Shown: in pieces, positions 1-7,811 of the stretch
How the letters are laid out: each line of letters opens with the position of its first letter
How positions within the stretch are numbered: position 1 is the stretch's first letter
Source: Oscillospiraceae bacterium
GTDB lineage: Bacteria > Bacillota > Clostridia > UMGS1810
Assembly: GCA_015068975.1 (NCBI GenBank)
Contig: SVJM01000002.1
Coordinates: 62,001 to 126,000 of the forward strand
Reading direction: 5' to 3'
DNA length: 64,000 nucleotides
Translations under genes and position numbers: made by a program
Notes under the pieces: model-generated
Databases searched by the model: none
Seen by the model: only the letters and a program-made list of their open reading frames with translations
What the model was told of the DNA's origin: nothing

Positions 1-1802
1 TCATAATAGGAATAGATATTAGCACCATCTACAAGCATAAGCTCACTTTCAGGATTTGCTGCTCTTGCCCAGTCGGCGATTTCCTTGTAGTAATCTGCAC
101 CATATGTACCGTATATAGATTCGCCTTCTGTTGTATGACCAAATGTTTCATTGAATACATCCCATTGCTTGAACTCGCCTGCAAAATCATCAGAAAGCTG
201 ATCAATCCAGCCTCTTATCCTCAAATCACAGAAGTCTTTGTTCTTCATATTAGTTACAAGGTCTTCGGGAAGAAGAACTGTACCTGAAGGTGTAACAGGA
301 TAGTCGAAGATGAATACATGTCCTCTGTTATATATAGAACCAAGTTTCTTTGCGCCTTCAAGCTGCATTCTTGCACCATTCTGTCCTGCCGCCATATTCG
401 CTTCATATGGTCCCCATTTCATCGCATGCTCAATTACAGAACCATTGAACCAACTGTTGAACTGTTCCATTTTCTTTTCATCAGTACTAATCCAACTGCT
501 TATTGCTGTTCCAAGAGGAAAAGCTGATTCAAACATATCAAAAGTTACTTTTGCATCAGGTATTGGATTTCCGTTTTCATCCTTTACAACGACCTTAAAG
601 TCACCTTTTCTTACCTGTTCTATCTTTTTAAGAGCTTCTTGTCTCCAAGGAGCATCTTTTTCCAGTTCCTTAGTAAGAAATCCGTCAAATGAAGGAAGCT
701 TATAGTCACCTGCAATTTCCGGTCCGTAGTTAAGGATCCTGAAATTTGCAATTTCAACAGTCTGTGGTGCGTCGCAATATCCAAATCTGACAGCAACATC
801 ATCAAAACCGTCTTTCATTACCAAGGGAATATAAATATCAACCCATTCAGAAGGGATGTTGATTTTCTGGAAATTCAACTTTCTCCATTTTCCTGAAGTG
901 ATTTCCTGAATCTGTGTATAAATTGTTCCGTTGCCTGCTACACCACCTTCGGTAAGTCTTGCCTTAAACGCAACAAGAACGTTATCCCCTTCCTTGTATT
1001 TGTCCTTTATTGGCTGACCCAATGACCAACAATGAGAGCTTGATGAAGCCGGAACTTCACTTGTAACAACACGAAGAGCTTTGTTAACACCAATATTTTC
1101 CTTTGATACATCAACAACTTCTGCACTTCCAAAGGTATCAGAAGTTATTATATTTCCATCCTTGCCAAAGGTACCCATTGTAAGGAAATATTCAGGTTCA
1201 ACAATAGTAGTGGGCTTTGTAACAATATAAGAAAGATAGTCGTCATCAACTGTTGATTTTGTTTCAAAATAGTCAAGATCATCCAATGAATTTGACCTTT
1301 TAAATTCTGTAGGAACAGGTCTGTGCATTGTACTTGGAAGATGAGCAAGCTTATCTGATATAGCTACGTTGTCAATATATTCACTTGTGATATACACTGT
1401 CTTTGTATTGCCGTCCCACTCTACTTTTTCGCCAAGTGCTTCAGATATAAATCTTACCGGAACCATTGTTCTTGAATTGATAATCTGTGCAGGTACGTCA
1501 ATTTTCTGGCTTACGCCATCAATTGCCACCTCATCAGAACCAAGCTTAAGCTTGATAAACTTCCTGTCACGGCTTCCCACAACAGTCTTTGAGTAATCGA
1601 TCCACTGCACTCTTGCGCCCAATGCTTCAAAAATACCACGCATAGGAACAAGTGTTCTTCCGTTTACTATAACGGGCATCTGGTCGTATGTCTGTTCAAC
1701 TCCATTGATAACTACTTTTACAGAATCCTCTGCAAAGGAAGTCACACAAAGGGATGTGATCAGAAGAAATACAACCAATAAAACTGAAACTATTCTTTTC
1801 AT
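1..1802 (-). CDS. Secreted GH10-family xylanase with stalk domains (partial, 3' end outside window)
   Basis: Likely endo-beta-1,4-xylanase acting outside the cell. Translating back from the ATG at 1800-1802 (good GGAGG ribosome site just upstream) gives a signal peptide ending near residue 24, then two copper-amine-oxidase-N-like stalk repeats (about 30-145, with the recurring NGRTLVPMRG and NSRTMVPVRF signatures), then a jelly-roll carbohydrate-binding-like region (about 190-385), then a GH10 barrel from about residue 410. The acid/base glutamate is visible as E552 in WDVFNE. About 600 codons are present; the nucleophile strand lies beyond the window edge, so activity cannot be judged. It shares its architecture with the gene at 59949-62903. 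It is divergent from an AraC regulator, which probably controls it. Confidence 0.85.
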   Translation of the reverse strand, partial: MKRIVSVLLVVFLLITSLCVTSFAEDSVKVVINGVEQTYDQMPVIVNGRTLVPMRGIFEALGARVQWIDYSKTVVGSRDRKFIKLKLGSDEVAIDGVSQKIDVPAQIINSRTMVPVRFISEALGEKVEWDGNTKTVYITSEYIDNVAISDKLAHLPSTMHRPVPTEFKRSNSLDDLDYFETKSTVDDDYLSYIVTKPTTIVEPEYFLTMGTFGKDGNIITSDTFGSAEVVDVSKENIGVNKALRVVTSEVPASSSSHCWSLGQPIKDKYKEGDNVLVAFKARLTEGGVAGNGTIYTQIQEITSGKWRKLNFQKINIPSEWVDIYIPLVMKDGFDDVAVRFGYCDAPQTVEIANFRILNYGPEIAGDYKLPSFDGFLTKELEKDAPWRQEALKKIEQVRKGDFKVVVKDENGNPIPDAKVTFDMFESAFPLGTAISSWISTDEKKMEQFNSWFNGSVIEHAMKWGPYEANMAAGQNGARMQLEGAKKLGSIYNRGHVFIFDYPVTPSGTVLLPEDLVTNMKNKDFCDLRIRGWIDQLSDDFAGEFKQWDVFNETFGHTTEGESIYGTYGADYYKEIADWARAANPESELMLVDGANIYSYY

Positions 1803-1908
1803 TTTTATCCTCCTGTATTTTATACTTATATTATATATTATATAATCTATAAGATAGATTTTCTTCTCAAAAATTATTGTCAAATTGTCATTTTTTACGA
1901 TTTTTGTA

Positions 1909-1937
1909 TTGAAATATACTGTTTTTTATTCTATAAT
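1909..1937 (+). promoter_or_regulatory. Sigma-A type promoter for the AraC gene
   Basis: TTGAAA and TATAAT are separated by 17 bases. The implied transcript starts only about 12 bases before the GTG at 1956, which favours that start over the GTG at 1947. Just upstream, two direct copies of ATTGTCA at 1876 and 1884 and an inverted repeat (AATCTA/TAGATT, about 1841-1857) in the shared intergenic region are candidate operator sites. Confidence 0.65.
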
Positions 1938-1955
1938 AAAAATGAGGTGATTAAT

Positions 1956-2831
1956 GTGAATCATAATACCGATAATAGCATATCAAAAATAACCAAATCA
2001 CGTCTTCCTATATACACAAGAAAAATCTCTTACTTTGCAGGAAAATGGCCCTTAAAAAGAAATATAAATATACATAATCACAATTTCTTTGAAATGGAGA
2101 TCGTAATTGAAGGCAGAGCAAAAACAATAATTAACGGCACAGAATATGAACTTTTGCCCGGTACACTCTATATAATGTGTCCTACTGATACACACAGTAT
2201 TATTATAGACGAAGGGGAAACTGTAAACGTAAGAAACTTTTGCTTTTTGGAAAACGCCGTATCAAATGAAATAATTGACTTTCTGATATCAAATGCATTT
2301 GACAATATTATTCGTCTTTCGGAGTCCAGACTAAAAACAATATGTTCTCTTCATGAGATCGTATACGATCTGTCATCAGAAGATGATACCGAAATCAATA
2401 TTCTTGGTTCAAAAGCAGCAGAACTGATGATGTCCATGGTGATTAAAGAAATAAAACACACACCCCACAACACAGACAATAAACATATTCTGAATGCTAT
2501 CAGCTATATGAAAGAACACTTTACAGAAGATATATCCATTGATGATGTTGCAAGATATACAGGCCTGTCTGTCCCCTATTTCAGCTCTGTTTTCCATGCG
2601 TCACTTGGTACAAAATACAAAGATTACCTTACAAGCTTAAGGATCGCACATGCAAGAAAACTGCTCAAAAACTCAAATAAATCCATATCAGAAATTTGTT
2701 ATGAATCAGGATTTAATTCCTTTTCAAGCTTTCACAGAGCATTTGTGAAGATTGTACATATGACACCTTCAAAATATGTTCATTCAGTCATTCCTGAGTT
2801 TAAACAAGGAATGGTAAGCGGACACATATAA
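1956..2831 (+). CDS. AraC/XylS-family transcriptional regulator
   Basis: DNA-binding regulator of about 291 residues. The N-terminal cupin sensor carries a His-rich strand (HNHNFFEME, about 45-53) typical of AraC sugar-sensing domains. The C-terminal 100 residues hold two helix-turn-helix units, the first around SIDDVARYTGLSVPYFSSVF and the second around SISEICYESGFNSFSSFHRAF. I chose the GTG at 1956 because AGGTGA lies five bases upstream; the in-frame GTG at 1947 overlaps that site. Position back to back with a secreted GH10 gene suggests it controls plant-polysaccharide genes; the ligand is unknown. Confidence 0.88.
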   Translation: MNHNTDNSISKITKSRLPIYTRKISYFAGKWPLKRNINIHNHNFFEMEIVIEGRAKTIINGTEYELLPGTLYIMCPTDTHSIIIDEGETVNVRNFCFLENAVSNEIIDFLISNAFDNIIRLSESRLKTICSLHEIVYDLSSEDDTEINILGSKAAELMMSMVIKEIKHTPHNTDNKHILNAISYMKEHFTEDISIDDVARYTGLSVPYFSSVFHASLGTKYKDYLTSLRIAHARKLLKNSNKSISEICYESGFNSFSSFHRAFVKIVHMTPSKYVHSVIPEFKQGMVSGHI

Positions 2832-2833
2832 AA

Positions 2834-2865
2834 ACGAGGATGCAATACGCATCCTCGTAATTTTA
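2834..2865. terminator. Bidirectional intrinsic terminator
   Basis: Ten-base-pair hairpin (ACGAGGATGC/GCATCCTCGT) with T-rich tails on both strands. It lies between the convergent AraC gene and the P-loop gene, so it probably ends both transcripts. Confidence 0.8.
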
Positions 2866-2870
2866 TTATA

Positions 2871-3281
2871 TCAAACAATCAAATCTTTGATTCCTTCCGG
2901 AATTTCGGAAGCATCAGCGCTCAGTGAAAGTGTAAATTCGATGTTGGATTTTGCTGAAATATCCTTGATACCATCAATAAACTCTTCAATTCCATCAATC
3001 TTAGCATCAATGATTTTGAACAGACCATCAACAAAGATATGTGTAATGTCATAATTCTGACTTGTAGCACCCTTAAGGAAGCAAATGAATTCTCTGTATG
3101 TAAGAATACCATATTCTTTAGCGTTAATAAGTCTTACTTCTCTGTTTAAGTTATGCAAATGATCGAAGTTAGCTCCGATAAAAACTATATTTCCGTGAGC
3201 ATTAGCTACGGCTTTATCAACTGTGTCGAGCAAAATCTTTGTTTTGCCAGTTCCTTTTTTGCCTACAATTAATTTAACCAT
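2871..3281 (-). CDS. Small P-loop protein of the clostridial PilT-annotated type
   Basis: About 136 residues. The Walker A motif GKKGTGKT lies at residues 7-14, followed by alternating strands and helices, with IFVD as a probable Walker B. Similar small proteins are widespread in Clostridia and often labelled twitching motility protein PilT, although they lack the rest of PilT; the true role is unknown to me. The ATG at 3281 is preferred because AAGGAG lies nine bases upstream; a TTG at 3290 would overlap the spacer. It has its own promoter (3352-3380), with a palindrome between promoter and start. Confidence 0.75.
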   Translation of the reverse strand: MVKLIVGKKGTGKTKILLDTVDKAVANAHGNIVFIGANFDHLHNLNREVRLINAKEYGILTYREFICFLKGATSQNYDITHIFVDGLFKIIDAKIDGIEEFIDGIKDISAKSNIEFTLSLSADASEIPEGIKDLIV

Positions 3282-3323
3282 GTTCGACAACTCCTTTAAA
3301 TTATAATTAATAAATAGTTATGC

Positions 3324-3335
3324 TGACTTAAGTCA
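3324..3335. promoter_or_regulatory. Perfect 12-bp palindrome in the 5' leader of the P-loop gene
   Basis: TGACTTAAGTCA lies between the promoter at 3352-3380 and the start at 3281. It would be transcribed, and is placed where a dimeric repressor could block elongation. No regulator is assigned. Confidence 0.4.
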
Positions 3336-3351
3336 ACCTCTATTTGTATAT

Positions 3352-3380
3352 ATTGTATCATTAATATTATAATAATGCAA
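3352..3380 (-). promoter_or_regulatory. Promoter for the P-loop gene
   Basis: Reading on the minus strand, TTGCAT and TACAAT are separated by exactly 17 bases, giving a leader of about 60-70 bases before the ATG at 3281. Confidence 0.6.
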
Positions 3381-3424
3381 TGGTTTTTGTTAAATTTAAT
3401 AAATTTTTGCAATATTTTTTATAA

Positions 3425-3706
3425 TTATTCAATTTCTTCATTTAGCATAGAATCAAAAATCGCCGCAACTCCCTCAAATTCTTCCTGATCGTCTATATAA
3501 ATCAGATCTGAAAAAGCGTTTTCATCCTCACAGGGAACTGACTTAAGTATGAGGTACTCTTCTATAACCTTGTCTTCTGCAGGCACCAGAGCAAAATACA
3601 AATTGCCTTCATACTCCACAGACCCGATGATTTCATACTCATACTCAATACCATCTTCGTCGGTAAGAGTTACTATATCCAGTTCATCATTATAATTTTC
3701 GTTCAT
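3425..3706 (-). CDS. DUF1292 family protein
   Basis: A 93-residue, very acidic protein matching the DUF1292 pattern: an N-terminal strand with DEDG followed by EYEIIGSVEYEGNLYFALVPAED and an acidic tail. In Firmicutes this family is commonly encoded near yrzL/ruvX-type genes; its function is not established. AAAGGAG lies seven bases before the ATG. Monocistronic, with a promoter at 3779-3808. Confidence 0.8.
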   Translation of the reverse strand: MNENYNDELDIVTLTDEDGIEYEYEIIGSVEYEGNLYFALVPAEDKVIEEYLILKSVPCEDENAFSDLIYIDDQEEFEGVAAIFDSMLNEEIE

Positions 3707-3778
3707 TATTTTATCTCCTTTATATTAGATTGGCCGATGCTTTTTTAAAAATCAACATATTTTCCTTTGATTGAAATC

Positions 3779-3808
3779 ATTATACCATATTATTCTCTCT
3801 ACAGTCAA
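3779..3808 (-). promoter_or_regulatory. Promoter for the DUF1292 gene
   Basis: TTGACT and TATAAT with an 18-base spacer on the minus strand. The 3707-4012 stretch holds this promoter, the divergent promoter at 3922-3949 and the leader hairpin at 3978-4000. I see no gene in it longer than eight codons. Confidence 0.65.
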
Positions 3809-3921
3809 CAAATTCTGTATTACTTCTATGGTCGATAGGTTTATGCCAGTATAACTGAATAATTAAATTTATCTGCTCTCTGATTTTTATTAATATAAAA
3901 AAGTGCATTTTTATGCAATGT

Positions 3922-3949
3922 TTGACATTTTTACCAAAAATGATATAAT
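3922..3949 (+). promoter_or_regulatory. Promoter for the first MBOAT operon
   Basis: TTGACA and TATAAT with a 16-base spacer. The expected start is near 3957, giving a leader of about 55 bases that contains the hairpin at 3978-4000. Confidence 0.75.
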
Positions 3950-3977
3950 ATACGACATAACGAAAAAGGAAGGAGCA

Positions 3978-4000
3978 GATATATTCTTTATGAATATATC
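3978..4000 (+). promoter_or_regulatory. Leader hairpin between ribosome site and start of the MBOAT gene
   Basis: GATATATTC and GAATATATC form a perfect 9-bp stem with a five-base loop. It follows the AAGGAAGGAG site (3966-3975) and precedes the ATG at 4013. The loop contains an ATG (3990) that opens an eight-codon frame (MNISEKRL) whose TGA overlaps the MBOAT ATG. A translational control role is inference. Confidence 0.45.
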
Positions 4001-4012
4001 AGAGAAACGATT

Positions 4013-5476
4013 ATGATTTTTGCAGATTTATTTTTCCTCTACATATTTATTCCTCTTCTCGCAGTATTTTATATATCAGCATACTGCATTGATAGAATAA
4101 AAATCAAGAAATCAGGCGGAGAGATTACAGTCTCAAACAATATGCAAAATATCGTGCTTGTGATATTTTCACTTATATTTTATGCCTGGGGAGAACCCTT
4201 GTACATACTGTTGATGCTATCAAGCATTACTATTAACTTCTATATAGGAAAAGCAATAGATATAAGTAGTGATAAAAAATCAAAAGGAGCTCTTATTCTC
4301 GGTGTTGCAGTAAACATCCTGTTTATTGCAGTATTTAAATATATGGGATTCTTCGTACGTACAATCAATGCTTTTGGTCTAAAGATCCCTGAGCCTTCAA
4401 TAGCATTGCCTATAGGTATTTCCTTTTATACATTCCAGGCCATTTCTTACATAGCAGATGTATACAGAGGAACTATACGTGCACAAAAAAAGTACAGAAA
4501 TCTTCTCCTGTATATTGCGATGTTTCCTCAGCTTATAGCAGGTCCGATTGTCAGATACACCACTGTAGAAAATGAAATTGAAAACAGACAAATCACTTCA
4601 TCAGATTTATCTGAAGGTATATTCCGATTTCTTATCGGTCTCGGTAAAAAAGTCCTTCTTGCAAATCAGTTTGCTTCAATTTCCACTGCAATTCTTGACA
4701 GTAATATAGCAGACATATCACTATGCGGATCATGGATTGGACTTATAGCATTTGCACTTCAGATATATTTCGACTTCTCAGGTTATTCAGATATGGCAAT
4801 CGGTATGGGACGTTGTCTGGGATTCCACTTTGACGAAAACTTCAACTATCCTTACATCAGCCAATCCATCACTGAATTCTGGAGAAGATGGCATATATCT
4901 CTTGGATCTCTGTTCAGAGATTATGTATATATACCTATGGGTGGCAACAGAAAGCATCAGTTCATAAATATACTTGTTGTGTGGTTTCTCACAGGTATGT
5001 GGCATGGTGCAAGCTGGAATTTCATCATCTGGGGTTTGTATTTCGGCGCTATAATATTAATAGAAAAATATCTTAAATTCAAACCATCAAATAATCCTTT
5101 CAAAAGATTTTTTAAACATACATATAGTCTGTTTCTGATAGTATTTGGATGGGCAATATTCTATTTTAATGATTTTGGAAATCTCGGAAGATTTATACAG
5201 ACACTATTTGGATTTGGAACAGGTGGTATTTCTGATATGGTATCAACAAATCAGCTCACATCAAACCTTTTCCTCATCATAGTCGGAATACTCTGCTGTA
5301 TGCCTATATCCACATATATTAAAAAGTATTGTAATTACCTGATGGATACCAAAAGCAGGATTCCTGCTTTGTTGGTAAATATTACAAAAATCATTATTTC
5401 ATATTTACTTTTACACTTAAGTACAATACTTCTCATTGGCGAAAGCATCCAGTCGTTCTTTTATTTCAGATTTTAG
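4013..5476 (+). CDS. MBOAT family O-acyltransferase (AlgI-like)
   Basis: A 487-residue polytopic membrane protein with about eleven hydrophobic segments. It belongs to the AlgI/DltB branch of membrane-bound O-acyltransferases, which pass acyl groups across the membrane to an extracellular polymer. Landmarks are PIGISFYTFQAISYIADVYRG, FWRRWHISLGSLFRDYVYIP (H294) and the catalytic-type GMWHGASWNFIIWG (H331). It is followed after 15 bases by a DHHW protein, the usual AlgI-AlgJ/X arrangement, so acetylation of a cell-surface polysaccharide is likely; the acceptor is unknown. A second pair sits at 47540-50071. The start at 4013 has no close ribosome site (see the leader hairpin). Confidence 0.93.
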   Translation: MIFADLFFLYIFIPLLAVFYISAYCIDRIKIKKSGGEITVSNNMQNIVLVIFSLIFYAWGEPLYILLMLSSITINFYIGKAIDISSDKKSKGALILGVAVNILFIAVFKYMGFFVRTINAFGLKIPEPSIALPIGISFYTFQAISYIADVYRGTIRAQKKYRNLLLYIAMFPQLIAGPIVRYTTVENEIENRQITSSDLSEGIFRFLIGLGKKVLLANQFASISTAILDSNIADISLCGSWIGLIAFALQIYFDFSGYSDMAIGMGRCLGFHFDENFNYPYISQSITEFWRRWHISLGSLFRDYVYIPMGGNRKHQFINILVVWFLTGMWHGASWNFIIWGLYFGAIILIEKYLKFKPSNNPFKRFFKHTYSLFLIVFGWAIFYFNDFGNLGRFIQTLFGFGTGGISDMVSTNQLTSNLFLIIVGILCCMPISTYIKKYCNYLMDTKSRIPALLVNITKIIISYLLLHLSTILLIGESIQSFFYFRF

Positions 5477-5491
5477 AAAGGAGGAGATATT

Positions 5492-6856
5492 ATGAGTCAG
5501 GAAACTATTACAAAAGTGGAAGTATCTGAAAACAATACCACTATAAAAACAAATAAATCAGACAAAAGAAAACCATTTCACAAGCTTTATATATTTGTAA
5601 TAACAGCAATTTTTACCTGTGCATTTGTACAGATTGCATTATTGCCGAGAAGCGTTGTATCAGAAAGAGAAAACCGTAAGCTTGCTGAGTTTCCAAAATT
5701 CAGTATATCCTCTTTACTGGACGGAACATTTACAAGTGATATAAATGTATATTTCAGTGATACAGTCCCAAATCGTGACCATCTTACTGAACAGTCTGCC
5801 GCAATAAAGGACAAGAGCGGATTCAGAGTAGGCGGAATAAAAATTCATAAGCCTGTCACAGATGAAACTAACCAACAACAAAAGGCTGTCGAGGAAGAGA
5901 TTAACGAAGATGGAGTAAAAGAAATCAAAAAAACAGAAGCAAATATTAATCTTGACGACAATGCAACATTGGGCAGAAATGGAATCCTTGTATCAGGAAC
6001 AAGAGGACTGATGCTTTTTGGCGGTGACAAAACTGCAGGCAAAAACTATGCCGAAGTAGTCAACGAATACAAACGTCAGCTTGGAGAAAATGTAAATGTC
6101 TACTGTGTGCCGATTCCTACTTCCATTGAATTTTATTGTCCCCCAAGCTACAAAGATCAGACAATAAGCGAGCTGGACAGCATAAATAATATTCTTGGAA
6201 ATCTTGAAGACGGAATAAAGGGAGTTGACGTTTATACACCTCTTTCAAAGCATTGTGATGAGGAAATTTATTTCAGGACAGACCATCATTGGGCGCCACT
6301 TGGAGCATACTACGCTGCAGAAAGCTTTGCCAAGGTAGCCAAGGTAGATTTTAAAAAGCTTGATGACTACGAAAAAGTGGTCAAGAAAGGATTTGTAGGT
6401 ACACTCTACAACTTCTCAGGCGACATTGTTCTTAAACAGAATCCGGAGGATTTTGTATACTACAAGCCAAAGAACGTGGAATACACAACTACATATTATC
6501 CGCCATACAGTATGGATATGCCTACATCAGGAGACTTCTTCCAGGAATATGATAACGTATCGCCTTTGCTTTATAACACTTTTATGGGCGGCGATGATCA
6601 CATAACACATGTTCATTCAAATGTAAATAATGGCAGAAGACTTGTAATATTCAAGGATAGCTACGGAAATGCATTCAGTTCATTTATAATTGGATCTTTT
6701 GAAGATCTGTATGTGATCGATATGAGATATTTTCAACTTAATTCAATTGAATTTATGAAAAAGTACCAGATTACAGATGTGGCATTTGTAAACAATGTAT
6801 TCCATACAGATACATATTCTACAGCACAGTTCTACAGAAACTTTTTAAGTCAGTAA
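5492..6856 (+). CDS. DHHW family protein (AlgJ/AlgX-like SGNH acetyltransferase partner)
   Basis: A 454-residue protein with a cytoplasmic N-terminus, one transmembrane anchor (about 30-50) and an extracellular SGNH-like domain. The DHHW motif is D264-H265-H266-W267 (RTDHHWAPLG), and the likely catalytic serine is S390 in FKDSYGNAF. In alginate systems this class completes O-acetylation together with the MBOAT protein. AAAGGAGG precedes the ATG, and the gene is surely co-transcribed with the MBOAT gene. A charged, low-complexity linker (about 120-160) separates anchor and domain. It is followed directly by a palindrome array rather than a simple terminator. Confidence 0.88.
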   Translation: MSQETITKVEVSENNTTIKTNKSDKRKPFHKLYIFVITAIFTCAFVQIALLPRSVVSERENRKLAEFPKFSISSLLDGTFTSDINVYFSDTVPNRDHLTEQSAAIKDKSGFRVGGIKIHKPVTDETNQQQKAVEEEINEDGVKEIKKTEANINLDDNATLGRNGILVSGTRGLMLFGGDKTAGKNYAEVVNEYKRQLGENVNVYCVPIPTSIEFYCPPSYKDQTISELDSINNILGNLEDGIKGVDVYTPLSKHCDEEIYFRTDHHWAPLGAYYAAESFAKVAKVDFKKLDDYEKVVKKGFVGTLYNFSGDIVLKQNPEDFVYYKPKNVEYTTTYYPPYSMDMPTSGDFFQEYDNVSPLLYNTFMGGDDHITHVHSNVNNGRRLVIFKDSYGNAFSSFIIGSFEDLYVIDMRYFQLNSIEFMKKYQITDVAFVNNVFHTDTYSTAQFYRNFLSQ

Positions 6857-6861
6857 TATAG

Positions 6862-7038
6862 TCGATATGCAAACTTCGTTTGCTCGATATTTTTGTTATC
6901 ACAAAATCGATATGTTTTTCGCTTTGCTCAAAACTCGATATAATATAAATCTCGTTGCCGCAGGCAACATATCGAGTGCGTCAGCACATATCGAGTTTCA
7001 AAGGAACATATCGAAAATCTCGCAGAGATTTATATCGA
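6862..7038. repeat. Array of seven short hairpins spaced by a seven-base word
   Basis: The word TCGATAT occurs at 6862, 6884, 6907 and 6935, and its reverse complement ATATCGA at 6969, 6988, 7008 and 7032. Between successive copies lie small palindromes, for example GCAAACTTCGTTTGC, TTTTGT/ACAAAA, GTTGCCGCAGGCAAC, GTGCGTCAGCAC and AAATCTCGCAGAGATTT. The word flips orientation at the centre (about 6942-6968), so the whole block is itself an inverted repeat of hairpins. No protein is plausible here. Such mosaics resemble intergenic palindromic repeats; the family is not identified. Confidence 0.8.
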
Positions 7039-7046
7039 TGAAAAAA

Positions 7047-7078
7047 CGACAGTAATCTGTTGATTACTGTCGCTTTTT
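7047..7078. terminator. Intrinsic terminator, both strands
   Basis: A stem of CGACAGTAATC with GATTACTGTCG and a four-base TGTT loop, T-rich on both sides. It can end the MBOAT-DHHW transcript and any minus-strand read-through from the tRNA locus. Confidence 0.75.
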
Positions 7079-7252
7079 CTGGTGCGGACAACAGGCACAC
7101 ATATTGCTTCGCAATCTGTACTGCTCGACGACCGTTCTGCTTAGCATCCGGTCCCCGTCTCACACCAACTTCGCTAAAAACGATTATCAATCGTTTTTTC
7201 ACGCTCGTTGCCTTCTTAAGCTTCAAGTCCTGTTGTCTTCTTATATCATTAT

Positions 7253-7286
7253 AAAAAGTACACACCCTGATGGATGTGTACTTTTT
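7253..7286 (-). terminator. Intrinsic terminator, first repeat copy
   Basis: Stem AAAAAGTACACA/TGTGTACTTTTT followed on the minus strand by TTTTTATAA. Identical to the hairpin at 7461-7494, one repeat unit away. Confidence 0.75.
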
Positions 7287-7460
7287 ATGGTGCGGACAAC
7301 AGGCACACATATTGCTTCGCAATCTGTCCTGCTCGACGACCGTTCCGCTTCGCTTCCGGTACCCGTCTCACACCAACTTCGCTAAAAACGATTATCAATC
7401 GTTTTTTCACGCTCGTTGCCTTCTTAAGCTTCAAGTCCTGTTGTCTTCTTATATCATTAT

Positions 7461-7494
7461 AAAAAGTACACACCCTGATGGATGTGTACTTTTT
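7461..7494 (-). terminator. Intrinsic terminator of tRNA-Leu
   Basis: The same hairpin as at 7253-7286. It begins two bases after the CCA end of the tRNA on the minus strand, so it is the natural terminator of the tRNA transcript. Confidence 0.8.
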
Positions 7495-7495
7495 A

Positions 7496-7582
7496 TGGTG
7501 CGGACAACAGGACTTGAACCTGCACCGAGTTGCCCCGACTGGCACCTGAAGCCAGCGCGTCTGCCAATTCCGCCATGTCCGC
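7496..7582 (-). tRNA. tRNA-Leu (anticodon CAG)
   Basis: The 87 bases include an encoded CCA. The acceptor stem GCGGACA pairs with TGTCCGC. The anticodon stem-loop reads CTGGC-TTCAGGT-GCCAG, giving CAG. A long variable arm (class II) and a normal T-loop (GGTTCAAGTCC) are present. The gene is intact, but its first 16-20 bases are repeated upstream at 7735-7754 and its 3' end is repeated downstream in the tandem units. Confidence 0.95.
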
Positions 7583-7754
7583 ATATATTAAATTTTTACT
7601 TGACTCAAATTACGTCTGCCAGCCGTCAACTTCATCTCATCAGCCTCGCACCGAGTGAGGGTGCTTGCTTCTGAGGAAGTTTTGCCATAAGTTCCACCAG
7701 ACCAATCATGCAAGCATTCTTGGGGTGTCACTTAAATTCCGCCATGTCCGCATA
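7566..7754 (-). repeat. 20-bp direct repeat of the tRNA-Leu 5' end flanking a structured insert
   Basis: AATTCCGCCATGTCCGCATA occurs at 7566-7585 (inside the tRNA) and again at 7735-7754. About 150 bases lie between, with a hairpin GCACC/GGTGC and a longer GCTTGC/GCAAGC pairing on the minus strand. The promoter found for this transcript lies beyond the outer copy, so the insert separates promoter from tRNA and would be part of the precursor RNA. I recognise no known RNA in the insert. Confidence 0.75.
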
Positions 7755-7782
7755 AAATATTATATCAATTAACAACTCATAT

Positions 7783-7811
7783 ATGATAACACAAAAATTT
7801 TAAGTTGTCAA
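7783..7811 (-). promoter_or_regulatory. Promoter of the tRNA-Leu transcript
   Basis: TTGACA and TATCAT with a 17-base spacer on the minus strand, just after the stop of the radical SAM gene. A further TATAAT at 7759-7764 lies directly before the outer tRNA 5' fragment. Transcription from either must cross the 150-base insert before reaching the tRNA. Confidence 0.6.

Larger units (their letters stand above)
7081..7496. repeat. Two tandem 208-bp units containing tRNA-Leu 3'-end fragments
   Basis: Unit 1 is 7081-7288 and unit 2 is 7289-7496; a third beginning at 7497 is the real tRNA. On the minus strand each unit ends with the last 16 bases of tRNA-Leu including CCA, and each also holds the opposite-strand copy of the T-arm (TTCAAGTCCTGTTGTC at 7222-7237 and 7430-7445), so the fragments are inverted relative to each other. 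Inside are further small hairpins, such as AAAAACGATT/AATCGTTTTT. The two copies differ at only about six positions. No credible protein is encoded. Confidence 0.88.

Noticed and set aside
6862-7038. CRISPR array of short repeats
   Set aside because: The repeat is only seven bases and changes orientation halfway, and the intervals are palindromes, not spacers.
7060-7674. Several overlapping frames of 60-134 codons on both strands
   Set aside because: They repeat with the 208-bp units, run through terminators and the tRNA, and have no ribosome sites; they are by-products of the repeats.
7586-7734. Hammerhead-like CTGATGAG in the tRNA upstream insert
   Set aside because: The required GAAA and stem II are missing, so the core cannot form.
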